Notes: a model not told the origin generated them from the letters alone. DNA of 64,000 bases from Bacteroidota bacterium (GCA_026224775.1 JAMFRP010000018.1:1-64000); one strand, 5' to 3'. Numbered from the stretch's first letter, positions 39,611 through 49,117 are shown. Made by a program: numbers and translations.

Positions 39611-40573
39611 TTAAAACAGCCCTTCTATAATATCATCAGTTGATAAGCCATCAGCTTCGGCATGATAACTACGTACGATGCGGTGGCGAAGGATGGGTTT
39701 GGCAATCGCCCGCACATCTTCAATGTCCGGTGAGTATTTGCCGTTAAGCACAGCATGGCATTTAGCGCCCAGGATTAAATATTGCGATGCGCGCGGGCCT
39801 GCGCCCCAGTTTAGTAAACGTTTTACCTGAGGGGCTGCAAATTCGCCGTTAGGGCGGGTTTTGGCTACCAGCTTCACAGCATACTCCAGTACGTTATCAG
39901 TAACCGGGATATTACGCACCAACTGCTGAAAATAAACGATCTGTTCGGCGTTTAAGATATGGTTAACCTTTGTTTGGGTTGAACTGGTTGTATTTTTAAC
40001 TACTTGTAGTTCCTCTGCAAATGACGGGTAATCTAACGACACGTTAAACATAAACCTGTCTAACTGTGCTTCCGGCAAAGGATACGTGCCTTCCTGCTCT
40101 ATTGGATTTTGGGTAGCCAGTACAAAAAAAGGTTTTGAAAGCTGGTGTGTTATACCTGCCGCGGTAACGGCCTTTTCCTGCATTGCTTCTAATAAAGCGG
40201 CTTGTGTTTTTGGCGGTGTACGATTTATTTCATCAGCCAGTATAATATTGGAAAAAACCGGGCCGGGTATAAATTTGAAATTCCTGTCCTCACCCAAAAT
40301 CTCGGATCCAATAATATCTGATGGCATCAGATCCGGGGTGAACTGTATCCTTTTAAAATCCAGATCGAGTACCTGGGCAACGGTTTGCACCAGCAGGGTT
40401 TTAGCCAAACCAGGTACACCAACCAATAAGCAATGTCCATTGCTGAAGATGGAAATCAGGACGAATTTAACCACTTCGTCCTGACCGATAATAACTTTAC
40501 CTATCTCGGCACGCAATTGCTTGTAGGCCTTGTTTAAAGCGTCGGCGGCTTCAACATCCGATGGGTATTGCAT
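39611..40573 (-). CDS. MoxR-family AAA+ ATPase
   Basis: The 320-residue AAA+ protein matches MoxR: Walker A GVPGLAKT, Walker B IILADEINRTPPKTQAALLEAMQE, sensor VLATQNPIEQEGTYPLPEAQLDRF and a C-terminal arginine/winged region (LLNWGAGPRASQY). MoxR ATPases act as chaperones that activate partner proteins, often with a VWA-domain partner; none is encoded next to it here. It starts 5 bp after the SurA-like gene, so the two are likely cotranscribed. Confidence 0.94.
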   Translation of the reverse strand: MQYPSDVEAADALNKAYKQLRAEIGKVIIGQDEVVKFVLISIFSNGHCLLVGVPGLAKTLLVQTVAQVLDLDFKRIQFTPDLMPSDIIGSEILGEDRNFKFIPGPVFSNIILADEINRTPPKTQAALLEAMQEKAVTAAGITHQLSKPFFVLATQNPIEQEGTYPLPEAQLDRFMFNVSLDYPSFAEELQVVKNTTSSTQTKVNHILNAEQIVYFQQLVRNIPVTDNVLEYAVKLVAKTRPNGEFAAPQVKRLLNWGAGPRASQYLILGAKCHAVLNGKYSPDIEDVRAIAKPILRHRIVRSYHAEADGLSTDDIIEGLF

Positions 40574-40578
40574 AGGTA

Positions 40579-41994
40579 TTATTTAGTGGCGTTAGCTTGT
40601 ACTGGTGCTGGTGGGGTAGCCCAACCTTTTAAATCAGAGCAAGTATCAAATTCCGGATCGATCTTGATATAGGTTTCTTTCCTTCTTTTCTCAAACCACT
40701 GGCTTACCGTACGATTAGTTTTATCATTTAACGCGGCATCTTTTAGCTTAGGAAAATCCTGGGCCAAATTAGCTTTATGCGCATCGGTAACTGATTTTAG
40801 ATATAAAATTTTGTAGGTTTTTTTACCTGCGTTATCTGTAAACAATTGTGGTTTTGAATAACCACCAACTTTCATAGTATCAATAACCAATGCAATTTGC
40901 GGGTCGAGCTTATCACTTGGAATAATGGTACTTCTGTTTTGTACATCCTCAGCATTCAGCAACATACCACCATTAAATTTGGATTCCTTGTCATCTGAAT
41001 AAAAAGCGGCTGCGCTTGAAAAGTTTATTTTATTGTTGGTCATTAAATCATGGTAAACACTATCAGCTTTGCCCTTGGCCCGATTGAGGCTGGCTTGTGT
41101 AATTGCCGGAATAATTAAGATATGCCTTACATGCACTTGCTCTCCGCGTCGTTCAATCACCTGTAAAAAGTGGAAGCCAAAGTCCGTTTCAAACACCGGC
41201 GAAATCTCACCCGCTTTTAGCTTAAATGCCCATCCGGCAAAGTCCTTAACGTACGAGTTACGATCAGCAAAGCCTAAATCACCTCCATCTGGCGCTGAGC
41301 CTGGATCTTGCGAATACAAACGCGCCAGTGTGCCAAAATCTTCACCAGCTTTCACACGTGTGCGTAAATCCTCTGCCTTTTGGCGATAAAAAGACTTTTC
41401 ATCTTTATTCAGTTTTGGCTGAAAAACAATTACACCAACTTCAACTTCTTTGTTGAATGTGGGCAAACTATCTTTTGGCATTTTGTTGTAATAGTTTTCA
41501 ACATCCTGAGGAGTAACATTTAACTTTTCAGTTATTTTGGCCCTCATTTTATCGGCAACCAAAGCTTCTTTAATATCCGGGCGAATCTCATCCTTATATT
41601 GGATAACTGAACGGCCCAGGAATTGCTCAAGCCTGTCCTGTCCACCAGCTCTTTGGGTCATGGTACGCATACGGCGGTCAACCTCATTATCAACCTCGTC
41701 ATCCTTAACCTCAATACTATCAATTATGGCTTGTTGCGCTAATATTTTTTGTGCTAATAGGCCGTGTAATATCTGGCATTTGACATCCTGATTAGGCGCA
41801 CCACCCTGCGCCAGGTAATTGGCGTATGATAACTCAATATCAGATTGTAAAATAATATTATTGCCTACAACCGCGGCTATTTTATCAAGTGTATGCTTTG
41901 GAGCACTTGCCACTGCCAGGCTGTCTTTCTTTTGTGCACTGGCTATTGATACTGATAAACATATCCCCAGGATGGCTAACCCAATTTTTCTCAT
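40579..41994 (-). CDS. SurA-like periplasmic peptidyl-prolyl isomerase
   Basis: The 471-residue protein has a signal peptide (MRKIGLAILGICLSVSIASAQ), an N-terminal SurA-type helical region (DKIAAVVGNNIILQSDIELSY), and at least one well-marked parvulin domain at about 185-290 (GEDFGTLARLYSQDPGSAPDGGDLGF, GFHFLQVIERRGEQVHVRHILI). A second, weaker parvulin-like part lies at about 290-440. SurA-like chaperones help outer-membrane beta-barrels fold, consistent with a Bacteroidota envelope rich in OMPs. It is upstream of the MoxR gene with a 5-bp gap. Confidence 0.9.
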   Translation of the reverse strand: MRKIGLAILGICLSVSIASAQKKDSLAVASAPKHTLDKIAAVVGNNIILQSDIELSYANYLAQGGAPNQDVKCQILHGLLAQKILAQQAIIDSIEVKDDEVDNEVDRRMRTMTQRAGGQDRLEQFLGRSVIQYKDEIRPDIKEALVADKMRAKITEKLNVTPQDVENYYNKMPKDSLPTFNKEVEVGVIVFQPKLNKDEKSFYRQKAEDLRTRVKAGEDFGTLARLYSQDPGSAPDGGDLGFADRNSYVKDFAGWAFKLKAGEISPVFETDFGFHFLQVIERRGEQVHVRHILIIPAITQASLNRAKGKADSVYHDLMTNNKINFSSAAAFYSDDKESKFNGGMLLNAEDVQNRSTIIPSDKLDPQIALVIDTMKVGGYSKPQLFTDNAGKKTYKILYLKSVTDAHKANLAQDFPKLKDAALNDKTNRTVSQWFEKRRKETYIKIDPEFDTCSDLKGWATPPAPVQANATK

Positions 41995-42160
41995 GTATAT
42001 TTCTGATGCTAAATAGTATGCGGACAGTATCCGCTTAAAAAATCAAATTTCGGTAAAATTTATTAAAAATAGTGGGTTTAAATTTTAGCCACCTATAATT
42101 ATGCGAATATGCCGATAAAGCTTGAAACTGTTTAACTACTTTTGGTTAAAATTTGTTAAA

Positions 42161-42694
42161 GTGAAAACCGAAAATCCAGCAGCGCTGCATTTTATATTGC
42201 AGGATGATATATTTTTATTAAATCAGGACAAGGAAGCATATAGCCATACGGCTTTACCCATGGAACAACCTGTACTACAGGCAGAACCACTAGTTGTTGT
42301 AGAAACGAAACAAGTTGAGTTTAATTATTTAGGCGGCAACAAAAAAAACTTCCTGATAACGGTTCACTATCCCGGTATTGATTTTATGGCTGACGCACAT
42401 TTAACGGCCCTGCAAAATACTTTAAAGCGCCTGGGTTTTGAACTGGATGATGTAGCGATCTTAAATATAGCAAATCACATCGAAGTGGATCATGAAACTA
42501 TATCAAGCTTTTTCAATCCTAAAAAAATGCTGTTGATGGGTAAAAGCGCATGTCCGAAAAATATTTCTGCCCTTAAATTAAACGAACAGCAAACACAAGG
42601 CAACTGCGCAATGTTATTCAGTTTTAGTTTTGATGAGATGATGGACAGCAACGATTATAAAAAAGCTTTCTGGGAGCAAATGAAATTGCTATAA
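42161..42694 (+). CDS. Unknown protein before rdgB, possible diverged HolD/psi-like protein
   Basis: I cannot place this protein by motif. The frame can also start at a TTG (42122, 190 residues); the GTG at 42161 gives 177 residues. A linker with many acidic residues is followed by FLITVHYPGIDFMADAHLTAL and a C-terminal half, KKMLLMGKSACP...LFSFSFDEMMDSNDYKKAFWEQMKLL. The last part, a small alpha/beta fold with a W-near-end helix, is reminiscent of DNA polymerase III psi (HolD). That is a weak, pattern-level guess. It is followed by rdgB after 44 bp, which includes an AATCAAGA-type repeat. Confidence 0.55.
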   Translation: MKTENPAALHFILQDDIFLLNQDKEAYSHTALPMEQPVLQAEPLVVVETKQVEFNYLGGNKKNFLITVHYPGIDFMADAHLTALQNTLKRLGFELDDVAILNIANHIEVDHETISSFFNPKKMLLMGKSACPKNISALKLNEQQTQGNCAMLFSFSFDEMMDSNDYKKAFWEQMKLL

Positions 42695-42710
42695 TCAGCG
42701 TTTATCTTTA

Positions 42711-42735
42711 TTCTTGAATCTTATATCTTGAATCT
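42711..42735 (+). repeat. Direct repeat of TCTTGAATCT (AATCAAGA family)
   Basis: TCTTGAATCT occurs at 42712-42721 and 42726-42735, four bases apart, just before rdgB. It is the same unit as in the arms of the inverted repeat at 36991-37085. Confidence 0.6.
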
Positions 42736-42738
42736 ATC

Positions 42739-43317
42739 ATGCAACAGTTAGTTTTTGCTACCAATAATGCCCACAAGCTGGAAGAAGTAGCCGCCAAAAT
42801 TGAAGGCAAAATAAAATTATTAAACCTGACCGATATTGGCTGTATTGAAGAGATTGACGAAACAGGCAACACCTTTCGCGAGAACGCCTCACTAAAGAGC
42901 AGATTCATTTACGATAAATACCACATAAATTGCTTTGGCGATGACAGCGGCCTGGAAATTGAAGCACTGAATGGCGAACCGGGGGTATTCTCGGCCCGTT
43001 ATGCTGGCGAGCACGGCAATCATGCTGCAAATATTGATAAGACACTTGCCGCTCTAAAAAGCATTACTAACCGTAAGGCAAACTTCCGCACGGTTATATC
43101 GCTGATATGGAATGGCGACGAGTATTTTTTTGAAGGCGTGATAAACGGCACTATCCGAAATGAACGTAGTGGAACGGCAGGGTTTGGTTATGACCCCATT
43201 TTCCAACCGGATGGATATACCAAGACTTTTGCCGAAATGAGCTTAGCGGAGAAAAATAAAATCAGCCACCGCGCTATCGCCATGGCTGATTTACTTGATT
43301 TTCTAAAGAAGGTTTAA
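42739..43317 (+). CDS. rdgB: RdgB/HAM1-family non-canonical purine NTP pyrophosphatase
   Basis: The 192-residue enzyme cleaves ITP, dITP and XTP to monophosphates and so clears damaged purine nucleotides. Signatures are VFATNNAHKLEEV at the N-terminus, ENASLKSRF, FGDDSGLEIEALNGEPGVFSARYAGEHG (catalytic Asp region) and GFGYDPIFQPDGYTKTFAEM. The length is typical. Its stop overlaps the stop of the convergent porin gene by 4 bp. Confidence 0.95.
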   Translation: MQQLVFATNNAHKLEEVAAKIEGKIKLLNLTDIGCIEEIDETGNTFRENASLKSRFIYDKYHINCFGDDSGLEIEALNGEPGVFSARYAGEHGNHAANIDKTLAALKSITNRKANFRTVISLIWNGDEYFFEGVINGTIRNERSGTAGFGYDPIFQPDGYTKTFAEMSLAEKNKISHRAIAMADLLDFLKKV

Positions 43318-44624
43318 AACTCTATGTGTACGCGCATCGAAAATACATTTACCGGCCCCCTACTGGCGTTATAAGCCGGGTTTAGGATAAACTGGTAATC
43401 GGGAGTAAGCCAAAATTTCTTTTGATAGGCGTTGATCTTGTAATATAACTCCGCAACTAACTCGGGGCTGTAATTTAGGCGACCATCGCCAATAATGAAA
43501 CCGTAACCGCCATCGGCCAGGTAAGCCCGGTGCTCAGCAGATAAGCCGCTGCCGATAAATGCTAAGCCCAGCTCATCATCATCACGTTTCCATGAGGTAC
43601 CTTTTAATACGCCACCAAAACTTAATGAGCGGTCTATCTCGGTAAAAAACCAGGTTTCGGTTTGCCCATCGTTATAGCCCAATCTTGCGAAAACCCCAAA
43701 GTCCTTGCTCAGGTATTGGTCGGCACTGATACCGAAGCCATATTTGTGCCTGCCGTAAGCCTGGGTGCTGTCAACAACAGGTGCTTTTGAGTTTTGGGCA
43801 ATCGCCAAATCGTAATTACCGAATTTACCATTGTTAGAAAATCCTAAAATACGTACTGTTCCTTTTTGGCCGTTCAACTCATAATCTCTTTCATACTCAA
43901 TGGTTTGCGTATTAGCATGCAAAACTTTAGCATCCCATACCGAACCATTGGCCGTAGTGGTTACCATGGTAAGCGCGAAGCGCAGTTTCCAACCCGGCTG
44001 ACCTAGCTCGGTATATAAGCCAAGTACATAACCACGGGTATTGGCCGGGTAATCCCAGGCGCCATTATCCATCAGCGCCCAGTTCATAAACTGCATGCGC
44101 GGATCATGGCTAAATTCATTATTATCAAAAAAATCGGCCATGCCATATTTACCTGCTGCAATAGTGAAATAGCGCTTGCTTTTTAAACCGGCTAACTGGT
44201 TTTGATCGTCGGTAATGGTGTCCTTTTCTTTACCCCACTCAAAAGTTTGTCTCAAATATAAACGGGCAATATAAATTGCCGGGGCTGTGGTGCCCACTCT
44301 AAAAGTTTCACCGTTTGGAAAAGCCGCAACGCCGGTAGTCCTGCTCAATCCGCTACCACCGGATAATTCCGGGTTAAATACCACATCCGCGCCTTTCCAT
44401 AACGCTGCATCACCAAATAAGGTGCTGGTAATGGAGGATTGCGTTTCGCCTTGGGTTGAAAGGCTGTTTTGCCCTGTATATGGAGCACTAAATGAAGGTT
44501 TGCTTTGTGTTATTGTTGTTTCCTGAAAATGGAAGTTATAGCGCTCTTGTTTCACCGTATCCTGTGCAAGCACATATTGTGCGGATAATAATGAGATTAT
44601 TATAAAGGTTGAATATTTTTTCAT
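43314..44624 (-). CDS. OprB-family carbohydrate-selective porin
   Basis: The 436-residue protein has a signal peptide (MKKYSTFIIISLLSAQYVLAQ) and matches OprB-type 16-strand porins. The pattern includes VGTTAPAIYIARLYLRQTFEWG, FTIAAGKYGMADFFDNNEFSHDPRMQFMNWALMDNGAWDYPANTRGY and a C-terminal aromatic/hydrophobic end (VHIEF). It forms an outer-membrane channel for sugars or other small solutes. A 16-bp TTTAGAC-TC-GTCTAAA palindrome 48 bp upstream of its start suggests metal-dependent (DtxR/MntR-type) control, which is inferred. Some OprB-like porins are linked to metal uptake. Confidence 0.85.
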   Translation of the reverse strand: MKKYSTFIIISLLSAQYVLAQDTVKQERYNFHFQETTITQSKPSFSAPYTGQNSLSTQGETQSSITSTLFGDAALWKGADVVFNPELSGGSGLSRTTGVAAFPNGETFRVGTTAPAIYIARLYLRQTFEWGKEKDTITDDQNQLAGLKSKRYFTIAAGKYGMADFFDNNEFSHDPRMQFMNWALMDNGAWDYPANTRGYVLGLYTELGQPGWKLRFALTMVTTTANGSVWDAKVLHANTQTIEYERDYELNGQKGTVRILGFSNNGKFGNYDLAIAQNSKAPVVDSTQAYGRHKYGFGISADQYLSKDFGVFARLGYNDGQTETWFFTEIDRSLSFGGVLKGTSWKRDDDELGLAFIGSGLSAEHRAYLADGGYGFIIGDGRLNYSPELVAELYYKINAYQKKFWLTPDYQFILNPAYNASRGPVNVFSMRVHIEF

Positions 44625-44671
44625 AATGAGTGTTTAAAAGAGTAATTAATTTAAGCAAATCTAATATTTTT

Positions 44672-44687
44672 TTTAGACTCGTCTAAA
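44672..44687. promoter_or_regulatory. TTTAGACTCGTCTAAA palindrome upstream of the porin gene
   Basis: The perfect 7-bp arms TTTAGAC/GTCTAAA flank TC. It lies 48-63 bp upstream of the porin start, in the promoter zone, and has the look of DtxR/MntR-family operators. The proposed regulator class is inference; the only metal-type regulator gene in the window is the Fur-family gene at 47687-48115. Confidence 0.55.
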
Positions 44688-44818
44688 TTTATTATTTTTC
44701 ATTAGAATTCTGTGTAAATAAATTTCACATTTTGAATAGCTTGTGTTTATTCATAATGCAGTCTTACAAAAAAACAAGCTAAATATTAGGGTTAAAAATT
44801 ACTGTATATGATTTTAGC

Positions 44819-47524
44819 TTATAGCCATTGACTGAATTTATTAATGAACCAGTTTTTTATCAATTGTGTTAGCAGGCAATAGCAAAACAAAATACCTATT
44901 AACCATGGGAAAAAGCTTAACGGCAACGCCACCAGCTTAAATGCCGACGCGATAGGTGAAAATGGTAATGCAATGCCTATCAACATAATCAACGATGTAA
45001 GCGCCACTACCGGGGTAGCTGCCCAGCTTTGTATAAATGGTATCTTACGGGTACGTATCATGTGCACAATCAGTGTTTGTGATAGTAAGCTCTCCACAAA
45101 CCAACCGGTTTGAAAGAAATCTGCATGTGCTGTAGAGTTAGCCTTAAATACATACCACAATACCGCGAAGGTGGCATAATCAAATATGGAACTGATAGGG
45201 CCGATATAGATCATGAACTTACTGATACCGCTGGCATCCCATTTACGAGGCTTAATAATATAGTCATCGTCCATTTTATCCCATGGGATAGAGATCTGTG
45301 AAATATCATACAGTAAATTATTGATCAAAATCTGAATAGGCAGCATCGGTAAAAATGGCAACAGCGCGCTGGCGCCCAGCATACTGAACATGTTGCCAAA
45401 GTTGCTGCTGGCCGTCATTTTGATGTATTTAATGATGTTACCAAACGTACGGCGACCATAAATAACACCTTTGCGCAATACCATAAGGTCTTTCTCCAAC
45501 AAAATAATATCGGCACTCTCTTTGGCAATATCTACCGCGGTGTCAACAGAGATACCTACGTCAGCATCGCGTAGGGCTGCGGCATCATTAATACCATCGC
45601 CCATAAAACCAACGGTGTGGCCTTTAGCCTGCAATACTTTTACGACTCTTGACTTTTGTAGCGGACTTAACTTAGCCAATATGCTGATATCGTCGATACG
45701 GGCGGTAAGCTCCTCATCGCTCATGTTTTCCAGATCTTTACCCAGCAAAATATTAACAACCGGGATACCTACATCTTTACAGATTTTTTTGGTAACCACC
45801 TCGTTATCGCCGGTTAACACCTTTATGGTGATGCCTAACTTGTGTAATGCCTCGATAGATGGTTTGGCAGATGGTTTGGCCGGGTCAAGGAAACCCACAA
45901 AGCCAGTTAATATCATGTTGCTTTCGTCGGCAACAGTATAGGTAAGCGGCCTTTCATCGTATTGCTTAATGGCAACCAACAATACCCTTAAACCTTCCTC
46001 ATTTAATTTACGGGATGTTTTAAGGATAGCTTCCCTGGTTTTTTCATCCATAGGGATGATCGCATCGCTTTTTATTTGCAGCTGATTATCTTCACCCGGA
46101 TCAAAAGCATGGGTGCACAAATCAAGCACTTCTTCAACCGCGCCTTTACAGATCAGCAGGTGTTTATGGTTTTTTTCTTCGAGGATTACCGACATCCGCC
46201 TGCGCTGAAAATCAAACGGGATCTCATCTACTTTCTCAAAAGCTTCGCCTTCTTTAAGGCAATCATGCAGTTCTACGTGCTCCAGTACCGCCAAATCAAG
46301 CAGGTTTTTAAGCCCTGTTTGGTGATAGCTGTTCAGGTAGGCCCATTTCATTACCTCATTATCCTCGTGGCCGAAAACATTTAAATGGCGCTCCAGAACA
46401 ATCTTGTCCATGGTTAATGTACCGGTTTTATCGGTACATAAAATATCCATAGCGCCAATGTTTTGTATGGCGTTTAAGCGTTTTACCACCACCTTGCGTT
46501 TCGACATGTTTACCGCGCCCTTAGCCAGGTTGGCGGTAACAATCATCGGTAACATTTCAGGGGTTAAACCTACCGCTATGGATATGCCGAAAAGTAAGGC
46601 TTGTAACCAATCGTGTTTGGTAAAGCCGTTAATTAAAAACACCAACGGCACCATCACCAGCATAAACCTGATCAGTAACCAGCTTACACTGTTTACACCT
46701 TTGTCAAAACTGGTTTCGGCACGTTTACCTACCAATGATTTTGATAGTGAGCCGAAATAAGTTTCGCTGCCGGTATTTACCACGATGGCATGCGCGGTAC
46801 CGCTTACTACGTTGGTACCCATAAAGCAAACATTATCCAGGTCAAGCGGCGACATTTTATCGGCCTTTTTATTAGCCGCGTCTGTTTTTTCAACCGGTAA
46901 GGCCTCGCCTGTTAATATGGCCTGGCTCACAAATAAATCCTTTGACTGCATAATACGCACATCCGCAGGGATCATATCCCCCGCTGAAAGCAAAATAATA
47001 TCGCCGGGAACCAATTGTTTAATGTCAATTTCTTCTCTACCTGTTTGCTCACGCAAAACGGTAGCGGTGGTTTTAACCATCGACTTTAACTTTTCAGCTG
47101 CCTGGTTACTGCGGAACTCCTGCACAAAGCGCAGCATGGCGCTTAGTATCACCATAATGGATATTACAGCAACCGTAGTATAATCCCTATCGGCGGGGGC
47201 CTGGATAATTACGTCGGTAATTAAGGAGATGATAGACAACACCACCAACACACCAATAAAGGGGTTTAAAAAGGCTTCAAAAAATTGCACATACCATTTG
47301 GGTGCTTTTTCATGCGCAACCTCGTTTAAGCCATAAGTGTGCAAACGATCTTTTACCTCCGCTGGTGAAAGGCCAAGCTCATGACTTTGCAGGTTGAAAA
47401 GGTAATTCTCTTTACCTTGCCCTGAAACTTGTTTAATTTTTAATGCTGATGCGGTGCTGAACTCTGTAGATTGATGACCGTTGTTTTTACCTAAAGCGGT
47501 TTTTAATTTTTCTCTCTTAAGCAT
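44819..47524 (-). CDS. mgtA: Magnesium-translocating P-type ATPase (MgtA/MgtB family)
   Basis: The 901-residue P-type ATPase imports Mg2+ across the inner membrane. It carries an N-terminal cation-ATPase domain (LGLSPAEVKDRLHTYGLNEV), VPGDIILLSAGDMIPADVRI, the phosphorylation motif DKTGTLTMD, LTGDN, and GDGINDAAALRDADVGISVD. The C-terminal membrane half shows the PIQILINNLLYDISQI segment of the Mg2+-type ATPases. Length and order match MgtA. No Mg2+ riboswitch is recognisable in the 160-bp upstream gap. The neighbouring porin and Fur-family genes fit a metal-uptake neighbourhood. Confidence 0.93.
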   Translation of the reverse strand: MLKREKLKTALGKNNGHQSTEFSTASALKIKQVSGQGKENYLFNLQSHELGLSPAEVKDRLHTYGLNEVAHEKAPKWYVQFFEAFLNPFIGVLVVLSIISLITDVIIQAPADRDYTTVAVISIMVILSAMLRFVQEFRSNQAAEKLKSMVKTTATVLREQTGREEIDIKQLVPGDIILLSAGDMIPADVRIMQSKDLFVSQAILTGEALPVEKTDAANKKADKMSPLDLDNVCFMGTNVVSGTAHAIVVNTGSETYFGSLSKSLVGKRAETSFDKGVNSVSWLLIRFMLVMVPLVFLINGFTKHDWLQALLFGISIAVGLTPEMLPMIVTANLAKGAVNMSKRKVVVKRLNAIQNIGAMDILCTDKTGTLTMDKIVLERHLNVFGHEDNEVMKWAYLNSYHQTGLKNLLDLAVLEHVELHDCLKEGEAFEKVDEIPFDFQRRRMSVILEEKNHKHLLICKGAVEEVLDLCTHAFDPGEDNQLQIKSDAIIPMDEKTREAILKTSRKLNEEGLRVLLVAIKQYDERPLTYTVADESNMILTGFVGFLDPAKPSAKPSIEALHKLGITIKVLTGDNEVVTKKICKDVGIPVVNILLGKDLENMSDEELTARIDDISILAKLSPLQKSRVVKVLQAKGHTVGFMGDGINDAAALRDADVGISVDTAVDIAKESADIILLEKDLMVLRKGVIYGRRTFGNIIKYIKMTASSNFGNMFSMLGASALLPFLPMLPIQILINNLLYDISQISIPWDKMDDDYIIKPRKWDASGISKFMIYIGPISSIFDYATFAVLWYVFKANSTAHADFFQTGWFVESLLSQTLIVHMIRTRKIPFIQSWAATPVVALTSLIMLIGIALPFSPIASAFKLVALPLSFFPWLIGILFCYCLLTQLIKNWFINKFSQWL

Positions 47525-47686
47525 AGTAATAATAATTACCCGTGGCCGGGCAGCTTAAAAGAGCAGACCTGGTTAGCGGGAGTTTTGTAATAAATGATAT
47601 GAGCTTCGACTCGGACCAGTATCCATTTTGTTTGTTTTTTAATATTTCTGCGAAGATACGCTTTTTAACTTTGCAATGGGATTGCA

Positions 47687-48115
47687 TTATTTTTTACATT
47701 GTTTGCAAACGCCTTTTACCACTAAATTCATTTCTATTGATGTAAAATCATCGGGTAATAATACTTCCGGGATTTTACTGTTTGAGAGGCAAAAAGTTTC
47801 TTTACAAACGATGCAATTAAAATGCACATGCAGGTCATGATGTTGCCCTTCGTCACAGCCAGCGGCGCATATGGCATATTTAGGCGAACCTGTGCCATCA
47901 TCTATTACGTGTATTAGGCCCTTTTCAACAAAAGTTTTTAATGTGCGGTATATGGTTATTCTGTCGGCGGGTTGCAGGCTTTTTTCAATATCAGTTAAGC
48001 TGGCGGCAGATTTTTGTTTCAATAGCGATTCCAGTACCAAAATGCGCATTGCAGTTGGATTGATTTTTTTGTCTGTCAGCTTTAGTTCGGTGCTTACATT
48101 CATAATTAAAATCAA
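47687..48115 (-). CDS. Fur-family metal-dependent transcriptional regulator
   Basis: The 142-residue protein matches Fur/Zur/PerR: an N-terminal winged helix (NPTAMRILVLESLLKQKSAASLTDIEKSLQPADRITIYRTLKTFVEKGLI) and the C-terminal metal-sensing half with HDLHVHFNCIVCKETFC and GVCKQCKK, two CxxC-type zinc sites. In Bacteroidota such Fur paralogues often act as Zur or PerR, so the metal cannot be stated. It lies upstream of mgtA on the same strand with a gap of about 160 bp. Its role as the regulator of mgtA or the porin is plausible but unproven. Confidence 0.92.
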   Translation of the reverse strand: MILIMNVSTELKLTDKKINPTAMRILVLESLLKQKSAASLTDIEKSLQPADRITIYRTLKTFVEKGLIHVIDDGTGSPKYAICAAGCDEGQHHDLHVHFNCIVCKETFCLSNSKIPEVLLPDDFTSIEMNLVVKGVCKQCKK

Positions 48116-48175
48116 TTAGAGGCTATCAATCCGCAAATTTAAGTTTTACAATTTAAATACAGTGTAAAGTTTTGT

Positions 48176-48829
48176 TTAACTCATACTACCGCATTCCATA
48201 AAAAACTGTTGCAAATAAGCTTCCATAAACGCATGGCGTTGTTCGGCAAGTTTTTTACCGGTCGTGGTGTTCATCTTATTTTTTAGCAAAAGCAATTTTT
48301 CATAAAAATGATTGATGCTGGGTGCTGTAGTGTTTTTATATTCCTCCTTACTCATATTAAGGTTGGGTTCTATTTCGGGGTTATATATTTCACGACCTTT
48401 AAAACCACCGTAACTAAACGCACGGGCAACGCCAATTGCTCCGATAGCATCAAGCCGGTCGGCATCCTGTACAATACTTAATTCGGGTGATTGAAAGCTT
48501 AAGTTATCAAAACCTGATTTGAAGGATATGTGCCTGATGATTTGTTGAACATGAACAATGACATGCTCATCTACATTAATACTGTGAAGGAAGTTTCCGG
48601 CAGTTGCAGGGCCAATTTCCTCATCGCCATTGTGAAATTTGCTGTCGGCAATATCATGCAAAAGGGCAGCGAGTTCAACCGTTAACAGGTCGCAATTTTC
48701 GGTAGCGGCAATTAGTTTCGCGTTGGTATGTACGCGGTGTATGTGCCACCAATCATGGCCGCCTTCGGCATTTTGGAGTGTGGTACGTACAAACTGAATT
48801 GTTTTATTAGTTATTTCAGAGTTATTCAT
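48176..48829 (-). CDS. HD-domain phosphohydrolase
   Basis: The 217-residue protein is an HD hydrolase of the YpgQ/YedJ-like group: HDWWHIHRVHTNAKLIA at residues 20-36, LLHDIADSKFH (the HD pair) and IVQDADRLDAIGAIGVARAFSYGG. Such enzymes cleave phosphate or pyrophosphate from nucleotides; the substrate is unknown. A TATCTTTG -7-like box on the minus strand (48846-48853) lies 17 bp upstream of its start, inside an AATATC/GATATT palindrome (48838-48855). Confidence 0.88.
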   Translation of the reverse strand: MNNSEITNKTIQFVRTTLQNAEGGHDWWHIHRVHTNAKLIAATENCDLLTVELAALLHDIADSKFHNGDEEIGPATAGNFLHSINVDEHVIVHVQQIIRHISFKSGFDNLSFQSPELSIVQDADRLDAIGAIGVARAFSYGGFKGREIYNPEIEPNLNMSKEEYKNTTAPSINHFYEKLLLLKNKMNTTTGKKLAEQRHAFMEAYLQQFFMECGSMS

Positions 48830-48859
48830 TTTTCAACAATATCTGCAAAGATATTATTG

Positions 48860-49117
48860 TTAGCTTACTTTAGCCATATGAGGTGCCCCTTGAGGCTTGA
48901 TATCGATCAAATCAACCACCTCGAAACCTAAAACTTCCGCTATCTGAAAAAGCCGTTCAACGGTTATTTTAGTATAACCAAGTTCAATTTTACTGTATGC
49001 ATTTTGCGAGATAGTCAGCTTTGCGGCCAAATACTCTTGTGTGTAATTACGGTATTCTCTTTTGTTCCGGATATTAGCCGCAATAGCTTTTATCTTGAGA
49101 TTTAATCCCTCGTTCAT
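48860..49117 (-). CDS. XRE-family helix-turn-helix protein
   Basis: The 85-residue protein is a single HTH_3 domain: KRNKREYRNYTQEYLAAKLTI-like N-terminal helix, SQNAYSKIELGYTKITVERL recognition region and IAEVLGFEVVDLID. It has no extra ligand or toxin-partner domain. It is upstream of the HD hydrolase gene with a 30-bp gap and could regulate itself. The target is unknown. Confidence 0.85.
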   Translation of the reverse strand: MNEGLNLKIKAIAANIRNKREYRNYTQEYLAAKLTISQNAYSKIELGYTKITVERLFQIAEVLGFEVVDLIDIKPQGAPHMAKVS

